Below are positions 1 through 10,500 of a stretch of DNA of 64,000 nt, one piece after another. The DNA comes from Anastrepha obliqua. Its lineage: Eukaryota > Arthropoda > Insecta > Diptera > Tephritidae. The position numbers and the translations under genes were made by a program. Under the pieces are notes generated by a model that worked only from the letters and a program-made list of their open reading frames with translations, was not told the origin of the DNA and ran no database searches. The stretch is from contig NC_072896.1 of assembly GCF_027943255.1 (NCBI RefSeq), forward strand, positions 123,101,879-123,165,878. Reading direction: 5' to 3'. The number at the start of each line of letters is the position of its first letter. Position 1 is the stretch's first letter.

Positions 1-2489
1 TTTTATTGCGTAACATAAACAGAGTTCCTATATTCGTGAACCGTGAATTTGGAACGGAGCTACTACCATTTTTCATTATCTCCACTCGTTTGTTTGATAT
101 GTTGGCTGTGTAGCAAAATATGAATAGGGAAGTAATCGTTTCGTTTCCTGTTTTTGATCGACTGCAGCATCAAGGTATCTGGAGTGAAACCTTAAGAGAT
201 CCTTACTTAAAATTTTCCACGTAGTCGAACGACAAAAGTCAACAAGTTCAGAACAACGACGAATCAACATTTCGAGGTGTCCTTAAACACTTCGCTCTAT
301 GAACTTCACGATCAATTATTATTATTTTTTTTTTTTTCAAATTAAATTTTCACAATTTGGAAGACTTTGTTCTGGCGTTAAATGATGACTTGTCAAACAT
401 TACTTAACAGAAATGCGGCATTTCATGGCTACGTCGAAGGTTGTCGATTGTTTTGTGGCCGCCTGGTTACATAAAAATATAGATGTCATATCAGGTATCG
501 CATCACACCAGTGTCACGACTTTTAGTATTGCCATCAGTCAGCCTGAAAAACTTTGTAGTAGTCGGGAGCAGGTTTGCCATTTTCAACCGTGAAATGGTT
601 CGTATACTGCTAAAACAACATCCTATACTAGTGTTCTAAAATAATACCGAAGACTAAAACTCTCATATATAAGTAGTATCCAGTGGAAGTTCGTAAGCCC
701 TCTCTATCCACATTTGTGAGCCTATTTGCTACTCTAAATTGTTTCTCCTGCCTCTGTCCGCAATAGAGCGAATGTTAAGGGAGTGCTCAACGAATTAACA
801 GACAAACATAAATTTTTTATTATAGCCATATATTACATCTGCATTCTAGTATTGTTTTTTACATTTTTTTCTTTCAATTAACATAGCCCAACACACTTTC
901 GGAATGTATAGTATGCCAGGACCTGATGACCACCATCCCTGATATGATGGTCAATATTTAAAAAGTAATCAACATAATCATCATCATCAACGTCATCACC
1001 GCAACAGTGTTGTGTGCAATTAACGCTCAAGGGTAGCATTTAATGGGCGGGCGCGCATGAAGCAAAAATTCACATATCTTTTTGCATGTATGTGTGTGTA
1101 TGTACGTATGTAAGCGAAATTTTTAAAAAGCCAAAAGTTAACGTGAGTTTTAATGTGATCGTAAGCCAGTGCGCATACGGGTGCAAATACATGCATACAC
1201 ATTCATACATATGTACAAGTATGTAGGTGAGTATGTGCAATGCATGTTCAATAGTCATCAGTGACAGCACCTGTCATGTTGCGATGATGACGACCGGCGC
1301 AAGTGCGCAGCTACATGAGCCGAGAAGTGGCCGATAGTAGCTGGTCAAGCCACTTGTTCAGTGTGCCGTAAGCGCATAAGTATGCGTATGTATGTATGTA
1401 CGTCCATAAAAATGCGCGTAAGCGGTTATGTATGAATATATGTTGCACGCTTGCCGCGCGCTAGCTGGCTGCCACAATAAACGCGGTGGTTGATTTTTCT
1501 GTTGCGTTGAAAACGAAAATCACAAAATCTTACAAAGCACTTGAGCAGGATAAGTTCGCCAAAAGCAAAAAAGCGAAAAAAACATAATGAAACAAAAACA
1601 AAAAACGTGCTGCCAGAAACCAGTTCTGTGCTGTGATTTTCAAGTTGAATTTGGAGTTTGGGGTTTTTTTGCTAAATTGGTAGTTTACACTTTTTTATTT
1701 TATTTTGAATATATATTCTGATTTTTTTTGCTATTTTTCCCCTCACATGCACAGCTGCATACTTATCATCACTTCATGCTTGCAAAGCTGCTTATAAAAA
1801 GTAAAAATGAAAAATAGCTCAATAAAAATAATAAACAATAAAAATAATAAAAAGCAATTTTTTGCTCTTTGATGCATGAAATTTATTTCGCTTAATTGCG
1901 TTGATTTCGGCAGCTGAGGTAAAGATCGGTAATCAACATTTTTAAATTATAGCAATTTTCGGCACAGCAGCCATATCCTGACAGCCACGACCTACTGCTG
2001 CTGCTGCCTCAACGAGGTGATTGCATGTCGCAGTCTCGCCCATTGTTGCAAGTGTGGCAGTTCAATCACGCAATTTATTTCTTAAATAATGTAGTTATCC
2101 ATGCAATGAACGGGAAAGCTGTTGTTGAGATGAGCTGAGTTGACCCAAATTCCAATCGCTGAAATTTTAATTTATTTAGTTTTCTCATTACGCGGCCATC
2201 CATTGGGCGATGCGCTCAATGCTCCTACTCCTGCGTAAGGAATGCATTTTTGCACTTTTACATACACATTTACATACATGTATGTGTATGTATGTATGTA
2301 CATATATAAAGGCAAGTATGTTTATATATTTCTTGCCAGCAACTGCAAAACTGCAAAGAATTTCTTGGCGTAAAAGTGATACAGTTTGCTGAAATAGTAA
2401 AAATACCGCTCCAAAATACGGCAGACGCATATTGCAGGTGTACGTGTGTATGTACAGTTGCGAGGGCGAAAATAGCAGTGCCAAAAATA
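1..2489. other. AT-rich non-coding stretch with microsatellites
   Basis: No coding region could be supported here. Short CATA/TATG-type microsatellite runs occur near 1081-1120, 1380-1402 and 2266-2305. The part from 235 to 400 matches an inverted copy near 28120-28300 and is listed separately. The short open frames are low-complexity and look like chance. Confidence 0.6.
235..400 (+). repeat. Interspersed repeat, copy 1 of 2 (inverted relative to copy 2)
   Basis: This stretch matches the reverse complement of about 28120-28300. Shared blocks include a 'gttcagaaca..gacgaatc' segment, 'acttcgctctatgaacttc', a T-run followed by 'attttcaca', and a 'gatgacttg' block. The match is imperfect but collinear over about 150 bp, so the two are copies of one dispersed family. 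No protein is encoded and the family was not identified. Confidence 0.6.
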
Positions 2490-4110
2490 TATTAAATAAA
2501 AAAAATACTACAGAAAAAAAATAATAAAACAAAAAAATTAAAAAACATTAAAAAAAAATATTAAAAAAAGCATAAAAAGAAATGTTTTAAATATATAAAA
2601 AAAATAATTTCAAAAAAATAAAAGAAAAAATATATATTATATCTATTTTTTAATTGTTAATCTATGATAAAAAAAATTTTTTGGAAAAATAAATTAAAGA
2701 TATTAAAAAAAAAAATTATTTTACCAATATGAAAAAGTTAATTTCAAAAAAATATAAGAAAACAAAATATATATATTTTTTTAGTTGTTAATCTATGATG
2801 TAAAAAAAATTACAGAAAAATCAATTAAAGGTATATTATTAAAAAAAATTATTTTAAAAATATGAAAAACTTAATTTCACAAAAATAAAAGAAAAAAAAT
2901 ATATATATTTTTTTAAGTGTTAATCTATGATGTTAAAAAAATTGAAACAAAAATAGTTTAAAAGTATTAAAAAAAAATTATTTTAAAAATATGAAAAAAA
3001 AAATTTTTTAAATATAAAAGACAAAAAAAACAATATTTTTTTAGTTGTTACTCTATGGTGTAAAAGAAATTAAAGAAAAATCAATTAAAGGTACTAAATA
3101 TGAAAAACTTAATTTCACAAAAATAAAAGAAAAAAATATATAATTATATATTTTTTAAGTGTTAATCTATGATGTAAAAAAAATAAATTAAAAGTATTAA
3201 AAAAAAATATTTTAATAATATGAAAAACTTAATTTCACAGAATTAAAAGAACAAAATATATTGTATATATATTTTTTTAAGTGTTAATCTATGATGTAAA
3301 AAAAATTAAACAAAAATAGATTAAAAGTATTAAAAAAAATTGTTTTAAAAACATAAAAAATTTATTTCAAAAAAATAAAAGAAAAAGAAAGTATACATTT
3401 TCTAAAGTTAATCCATGATGTAAAAAAATTAAAGAAAAATAAATTAAGGGTATTAAAAAAATTATTTTAAAAATATGAAAATTAAATTTCACAAAAATAA
3501 AACAAAAAAAATGTAAATTTGTTTTTAAGTGTTAATCTATGATGTAAAACAAATTAAACAAAAATAGATTAAAAGTATTAAAACAAATTATTTTAAAAAT
3601 ATGAAAAAAATAATTTAAAAAAAAATAAAAGAAAAAATATGTTAGTTTTGTAAAAAAATTAAAGAAAAATAAACTAAAATTAAAAAAAAAAAAAATATTT
3701 TAAAAATATAAAAAAATTAATTAAAAAAAAAAATGAAAAAATATTATTAAAATACAATATTCGTTTTTTTAATTATTTTTTTCATATTTTTTAAATAATG
3801 TTTTAAAATTTTTCTTAATTAATTTTTTGTTCTGAATTTTTTTAAGTCATAGTTTAACATTAATATTATTAAAATATTTGTTTTGTTTTTAATTAATTTT
3901 TTCATATTTTTAAAATAATTTTTTTTAATTATTTTTTTTAATATTGTTAAAATATTATCTTTTTTAATTTTTTAGTTAATTTTTTTTGTATTTTTGGAAA
4001 TATTGCTTTTTTTTAATTTTTTTTTTAATATTTTCTTAATTTTTTTTTTTGTAATTTATTTATGTTATTAAAATATTATTATTGTTTTTAATGGTTAATC
4101 TATGATATGG
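2490..4110. repeat. Diverged AT-rich tandem array, unit about 110-132 bp, with inverted segment
   Basis: The marker 'gttaatctatgat', or a one- or two-base variant, begins at 2656, 2787, 2919, 3047, 3161, 3283, 3407 and 3531. The spacings are 131, 132, 128, 114, 122, 124 and 124 bp. A degenerate unit follows near 3641, and an isolated forward marker lies at 4094. Each unit also has a 'aaattattttaaaaatatgaa' type block and a 'aataaaagaaaaa' block. From about 3757 the composition switches from A-rich to T-rich. The same blocks then appear as reverse complements, including an inverted marker near 3846-3859, so the array turns around. It is satellite-like, non-coding DNA and could form a hairpin. 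Confidence 0.8.
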
Positions 4111-4439
4111 TGAGACATTTTTTATTATTATTTTGAAATTTTATTCTATTCAAATATTATGACGAATTCTTAAACGAAAAACAAAAATGTATATAACAAA
4201 AATAGAAATTCACCGTTAACATTAAAATAGCAGTGGTCATACAGGTAACGCCTTCTGACCAAGTTTATAAACAAATTAAGGAAAAATTGCATTGGAGTTT
4301 TCAGATTCAAAGTTGAAACTAAGTTTGAGTTGAATTTGATATTTTTTATTACGGCAGCACAACGGCAGGGCATTGAGTCCACCAATTGCTCCCATTGCTG
4401 CTTCGGAAACTTCAGCTACGCATCTTTCTCAAAGTTGTT

Positions 4440-5015
4440 GATTATTACTCGGTTTGAATTACGTAGAGCTATTTTTAAGTCCACCCAAAGATTTTCAAGC
4501 CTCGACAATGCAAGGAGCATCACAATCGATGAGAGGATACAAGCAGCATATAGAGAATTTATTCACTTATTCAACTCTTTAAATCGACGTAGCTGAATAG
4601 ACCTCGCACAATTTCACTGTATACACCTATAGTCCGACCAGTTCTTTGCTACGAATCGGAGTCTTGAACAATAAGTGAGACAAAAATAAACTCCAAGTTT
4701 TCGAGAGAAAGATTTTGAGGCTAATCTTCGGTACAGTCAAAGGCAACGGCGAGTGGCGTATTAGATGTAACCATGAACGGACCAACTTATAAGAAGGGAA
4801 GCGGAACGACTAAGATGGCTAGGTCATATCATGTGAATTGAGCTCATGAGAGCTCAACGAAAAGTAACTGACGCTAAATAAATTTCAATGTAAGCAAAAG
4901 TCAGACCAAGATCAAGTTTAATTGACGAATTAGAACACGATATAGGGAACTTAAGGTCAACAACTGGAAAGAATTAACCGAGCATCAAGGCAAATGGAGA
5001 CACAGACACAGAGCT
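4440..5015 (+). pseudogene. Fossil non-LTR retrotransposon, C-terminal end of reverse transcriptase ORF
   Basis: Three forward frames, broken by stops and shifts, carry patterns typical of the region after the reverse transcriptase domain of many LINEs. Near 4506-4590 there is a segment like 'SITIDERIQAA'. Near 4630-4735 there is a 'RPVL.Y.SE' and 'FE.K..R..FG' type segment. Near 4745-4830 there are 'GEWRIRCNHE' and 'RWLGHI' type segments, and near 4905-5000 a degenerate C-terminal tail. There are several stops, so it cannot be functional. The clade was not resolved. It directly abuts the Tc1 fossil to its right. Confidence 0.6.
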
Positions 5016-5029
5016 GTAGTGCCAAATGA

Positions 5030-5850
5030 TGGTGATGATATATTTTCCAAACCTATGGAAGGATGGATTGACTGGTTCATTCCATAATCTCAATTTTATT
5101 TGCGTTAAGCCATTCCTTGATCTTCCGACTGATGCCTTTAGAAGCATTTTCTTGCGGGTAGACCCATTTTATTGGAATTTCCTCTCTGAAATACGGCAAC
5201 AAAATTTATTTTATTTTATAATTGGCTCTTACACCCTTTTTTGTGTGTTTGGTTGCGCTCTTCTTCCTATTTGTTGTGTGCGTCTTGATGTTGTTCCAAA
5301 AATGGAGGGACCTACTGTTTTAAGCCGACTCCGAATGACAGATATTTTTTATGCATCATTTCACATGGGACGTGTACCATAATATGACAAACATCCAAAC
5401 ATATTTTTGAGCCCTCCTATTTGATTGTGTGTAGAGTGTATTGTCGCTGATTCTTGGTGCCAGGTGGACGTCTAATATATTTTCGTGAAACCATGCCCTA
5501 TAAAAAACTATTTTAGACTTGTTAGTCCATAAAATATTGCGCCACATGTCAGCTGTTCAGTTAGAACGTCTTCTTGCAAATTATAAACGTTTTGCCTTAT
5601 ATTTTGGTGTCAGAAGTGGCTTTTTTCGTGGGCTGTGCGCTACTTATCCAGCTTTCCGTAGCCTTCTAAGTACAGTTATGCCAGAAACATTTAATCTCAC
5701 CTCTGTTTTTAATTTGTGTGGCTGACTTCATGAGTTTCCCTTTGGAGCACCTTCCAATTCTGCGCTTGTCTTGCAGAGAAATTTTTCCTTTTTTTACTCT
5801 TTCTTTTTCCGACTTTCCACAAATTTGATTGCATTTGAAATCGTTTTCTA
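5030..5850 (-). pseudogene. Tc1-like transposase fossil, split by a short repeat
   Basis: Minus-strand frames show a decayed Tc1/mariner (DD34E type) transposase. The N-terminal DNA-binding part is at about 5725-5850 ('KISLQDKRRI'). It is followed near 5600-5690 by 'LRRLRKAG' and 'PRKKPLLTPK' type segments, and near 5500-5547 by 'WRNILWTNKSKI', where the first catalytic Asp is replaced. Near 5378-5440 there is a 'MVWGCF'-like relic. The frame resumes at about 5040-5205 with 'PIKWVYPQEN', where the second catalytic Asp has become Glu, and a degenerate 'SQS..L.PI' tail. The gap between (5215-5352) is another repeat, so it was interrupted after it arrived. No terminal inverted repeats were identified. 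Confidence 0.7.
5222..5352 (+). repeat. Short interspersed repeat, copy 1 (family A)
   Basis: This copy shares long stretches with 25150-25252 (same strand) and 47310-47416 (opposite strand). A partial copy lies at 27036-27068. Common blocks include 'cttacac', 'tgtttgg', 'tgcgtc.tgat', 'ggagggacctac' and 'ttttaagccgactccgaa'. It contains no ORF of its own. It lies inside the Tc1 fossil. It may be a SINE or a MITE; the class could not be decided from these copies. Confidence 0.7.
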
Positions 5851-5859
5851 AATATATTT

Positions 5860-7013
5860 TGAAGTGTTGCGCTCGAGTCACTACAGTCAAGGCATAAGAA
5901 ATAGATGCATGACACTCAGCGAAATTAAAATATAAAAATATAAAAAAACCCACTCTTGTTTAAATTTGTGGAAACTTTATTAATACTACTTCAATGTTAC
6001 ACGAACTGCCAATAAAGAACCATTATTTACGTAAGTGCCAGATTTATTTAGATTAACTCTACACATCTGAAAGCCCTTAACCCTTCGTAGATATTTTATA
6101 TAGAAATTTTCTTATGTATGATTTATAGGGAAACAATAAATTACTTGAAAATATTTTTTTAAGGGTCTGCTATTTTACTGCTCACTGCTGTATATACATA
6201 TATATAACACATACTTATACTTATATATGTACGTGTGTTTGTTGCTTCTCTATGCACTAAAATGCTTCTGAAAGTCTTATATGTTTGCACGTATGAAAGC
6301 CCCCATCTCCACCATTCGCATCTATTGCATGCCAGCTCTTCTATACTTACACACATACATACGCACATGCAAGCATATGCTCACCATACCAATAAATACG
6401 TACCATTTGGTGACAGAAGAATGCGTCAACATTTTTGGAACGTGTTTATAATTTGCAATGGTGGCAGCTAAGTAGCTGAAAGCTATACTTCTCGTACGCA
6501 GTGTCCAAATTAGTTAGCGGTGGTTTGCTATGTATGAGCGGCGGCAGCAGCACAAAAAAGTCGCATTACCGCAACAAGTGTACGACAAGCAAAAATATGT
6601 ATAAACAACAACAATAGCAACCACTGCAACCACACCACATCATCATGTTCGTGTACAACAAAAAACATAAGCAATTAGAAAAATCACTACTAGGCAAGCG
6701 AACTACATAAATGCTAGGAATTGGAGGCGTGTACAGGGTTGCCAAAGATTTTTTCAAATTTGCAGTGCGTTACAATATTTCGCAATGATTTAATTTTTAG
6801 TGTGCTATAAATGGAGCAGAAGTGCCGATAAAAATTCTTTCTGCTTCTTAGTACAGTGGGTCAGAACGTGCACACACATTTTTATAATAGATGTTTATCT
6901 CTACTATCGCTGTTTTCTCCTCATAAAAGAAATCAAGAGAAAAAAAAATAAAAAAATAAAAAACAGAAACTAAAAAATATAAAAAGTTTTATAAAAGAAA
7001 GTCCCAAAATACA
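5860..7013. other. AT-rich non-coding stretch
   Basis: I see no supported gene. A TATA/CATA-rich microsatellite zone lies near 6190-6230 and 6350-6380. The short open frames here overlap these simple repeats and have no recognisable motif. The final five bases (7009-7013, ATACA) are the left target duplication of the BEL element. Confidence 0.5.
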
Positions 7014-7489
7014 TGGTGAATCGTGAAGCTTTTTTCACGATTTTAAATATAAAAAAAACAAGCGCTTAAAAATTTCACGACGTTTATTTATTGAGCTCTG
7101 ACAATAGAATGATTCTTAATACTAATTTAAATTTATGCATAAGCCAAGACGCTTATGTTATATTGGAAAGGTCCTGCTATTTTACCTGTTACAATATGAA
7201 GGTCACATATCGTATGATTTTCTGAAATAGCAGGACAAAAATACAATGAGCAAGAATAGTACGACAAACTTATGCTAATGCTGTAATTTATTGGGCAAAA
7301 ACAATGCATAACGAAAGGTGCGAAGATAGTGGAAGTAAGTAAATGGGAGCTCCAGCGAAGACAATAGCGACGTTAGCGACGACAACAACAACTGCAGTGA
7401 TGAGAGAGTGTGAATGTAAATTTGATAGCTGTAACGACAATTGGAAGTACAGGGGCGGCGTCGATGAATTATAAAGAGGGGCGCGAACA
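7014..7489 (-). repeat. BEL element 3' LTR
   Basis: Read on the minus strand, this is the downstream LTR. It matches 12100-12575 base for base as far as can be seen, including a 71-residue chance open frame present in both. It is bounded by ATACA on the outside and by the polypurine tract on the inside. Confidence 0.93.
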
Positions 7490-7519
7490 TACTCCCCCCC
7501 TTGAAAGCATAGCTTTCAA
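7490..7519 (-). other. Polypurine tract and small perfect palindrome of the BEL element
   Basis: On the minus strand a run of seven G with flanking purines (7490-7502) sits directly against the 3' LTR, the expected primer site for plus-strand DNA synthesis. Next to it, 7501-7519 is a perfect palindrome with 8-bp arms (TTGAAAGC / GCTTTCAA) around a 3-bp loop. It lies between the truncated integrase and the polypurine tract and may mark the deletion joint. Confidence 0.7.
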
Positions 7520-7521
7520 TG

Positions 7522-10500
7522 TTACTCTAGTGGACTTGTATTTTCAATTGGTAGTTTGCATACCTTTGTAGTAAAGCAGACGAAAACTGAAATGTAAACC
7601 TTTATTGGTGAACGACCTCTAATTTTTTGAGTTACTAATAAGGGACCACAGTAGTCAACACCTGTAGTTTCAAACGGATGCGATGGGGTAACACGGCTTG
7701 TTGGCAAAGCTCCCATGATTTGCTCTGCAACAACTGGGCGAAAACGGTAGCAGATGATACAGTTGTGAATAACTTTCCTAATAACTATCCGTGCGCGGGT
7801 TATCCAGAACTTGTCGCGAAGGATATTCAATAGTGTTTGAGCCCCAGCATGAAGGTTTGTGCGATGTGCATGCGTTATAAGTGAGCATACGAAAGGGTGC
7901 GAATGTGGCAGCACGATCGGGTGTTTAGCATCGAAACTTAGGGTCGAGTTCCTTACTCTTCCCCCAACTCGTATTAGTTGCTTATGCATAAAAGGTGACA
8001 ACGAAGCAAGTCTAGAATTTTTATTAATGAGCTGATTGTTCAAAAGTTTAGAATATTCCTCGCGAAAATACATTTGCTGAATTCTCCTACATACTAGTTC
8101 AAGTGTTTGGGTTATTTCCTCCGGGGTGAACGAAGGCCTACGTACCTTTGTGATGAAGCATCTTATATACGTGAAGATACGCAGAAATTTGTTGAACCTA
8201 TTTATGTATTTGTTTTCAGCGATGATATCTACTTCCCGTTCGCTGATTAAAGCTATTCGTTGTCTGCGTTGTTCAGGTACATCTGGAACAGTGTCGAATG
8301 AGGATCTGGGCCACTTTTCTTGACCAAGCTTCAAAAATTGCGGGCCTTGAAACCAAAGTTGATTTTCCCGGATGCCAGCCACTGTTGTGCCACGAGAAAC
8401 AAGATCAGCAGGGTTGAGTTCGGATGGTACATGATGCCATTTGTACTTCGATGTCAACTGTTGGATTTTTGAGACGCGGTTGGCCACAAATACTGTCCAC
8501 CGATTTGGTTCCCCTCGAATCCAACACAACACAATCGTTGAGTCGGTCCAGCAGTGAATATTATTCAAGTTTGGTGAAAATATTGCAACAACGGTTTGTA
8601 GAAGCTCGGCCAATAACATTGTTGCACACAACTCAAGCCGTGGCAAACTAAATTGCTTTGTTGGAGCCACACGAGATTTTGCGCAAAGCAATGCGGACGA
8701 GATTTCTTTCTCCATGCGCGTCACGAGGTAAATGCACGCGCCATACGCTCTAGTACTGGCATCTGCAAAGGCGTGGATTTCAGTTGTGCTATCCATGGGA
8801 ACATACCTTGGTATTTGAATGTTGTTAATAGCGCTCAGATGCTCCTGAAATCCGCGCCACTGTGTGTAAATGTCTTGAGGTACGCTTTCGTCCCAATCTA
8901 ACTTCAGTTCCCAGAGTTGTTGCATCAGGATTTTGCCGGCGACGATGAGAGGGTTCAGCAACCCAAGAGGATCAAACAAGGCAGCTATTTGTGATAATAT
9001 AGAACGCTTGGTTGGTTTACGCGATGCTGCTCGTCCATGGTAGCTGAAGAAAAAGGCATCTTTAGAAAGTGACCATTTTAGACCGAGAGTTTTAACGTAA
9101 TCTGAGTCGCCTAGTGTAATTATTTCTTCTCTGTCATCTAAAGGTATGTCGTCGATGATTTCCATGTTGTTTGCAGCAAACTTGCGTAGAGGAAATCCAG
9201 CTCGTTTAAGCAAGGCCGCAACTTGCCGCTTGATTTCAATGACCATGCTCACAGTAGAGGCATCCGTCATCAAATTATCAACGTAAAAGTCCTTGAGTGT
9301 AATGGCTGAGCCAATCGGAAACTCTTTAGACTCCATTTTAGCTGCTTCCAGGAGGCATTTTGTTGCAAGGTAGGGGGCACAGCTTGTCCCATATGTAACG
9401 GTCTGCATCTGGTACATTCTTACTGGAGCTTGTGTTGAATCGCGCCATAAGATACATTGCCATGGAGCATCAGCGTCGTTAACGAGTACCTGTCTGTACA
9501 TCTTTGCGATATCGGCTATCAAGACGTATCTGTGACTTCGGAATCGAGTGAGAATCGTGAAAGTGTCATCTTGAAGTGTAGGGCCTACTCGAAGCACGTC
9601 ATTCAGGGATTTCCCATTTGAGGTTTGGCATGACGCAAAAACAACTCGTAATTTTGTGGTGCTGCTGTCAGTCTTCATAACACAGTGGTGTGGAATGAAA
9701 CTTCGGCCCTGTTTGACGTTTTCGATAACCTTCATGTGCTGCATCTGCTCATACTCGTGTATGAACTCACGATAACTCTTTAAGAGAGAAGAATTCTTTG
9801 AGAGTTTGTATTCAAGTGCTACTAACCTTCGAAACGCTATGTCGTATGACTGGCCTAATGCGACTGGCTTTTCCTTAAATGGTAGGCGGACGATGAACCT
9901 TCCGCTTGTCGGGCACCTTGTCGTAGTGTGCTTGAAGAACTGCTCACAGGCCAATTCGTTATCTGAAAGCAGTTTGTGTGGATTGTTGTATCCTTCAACT
10001 GTCCAAAACCTTTCCACCAAATTGTCTAAAGTTATTTGGTTTTCCACAGCTAGAAATGTTTTATATGTGGGCAACGATGTGAGCGATGATGATGAATTTG
10101 TAGCATGCGATGAGTCCGATGGAGCTGTGCCATAAACGATCCACCCTAGCTTGGTCTTTTGAAGGATGGGATATCTGATGTCATCTTTAATTTGGCCCAC
10201 AAGTAGTAGATCGAAAAATATTCCGGCACCGATCCGGCAGTCGATGCCACCTGGTTCGCTAAACCTTTCGTCGGCAAGCTTGATGTTGTTTGGAATTTGA
10301 AACCCCTTCGAGATGATGCGGCTGCTTGGTTGTTTTGATGTGATTGTAGGAATTATCACAGCTTCCAAGCTTGAAGTATATTCGGTGTGAATTGACTTCA
10401 TAGTTACATAACAAAGCTGATGTGTTTTTGTCGTGGTGGCACCTATGACGCTAACTTCAATGCTTCGTTTGATCCGTGGAAGACGAAGATGTTGTGCGAT

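Noticed and set aside
7275..7490. 71-residue open frame, present again at 12361-12576
   Set aside because: It lies inside the BEL LTRs and is duplicated only because the LTRs are copies. It has no protein motif.
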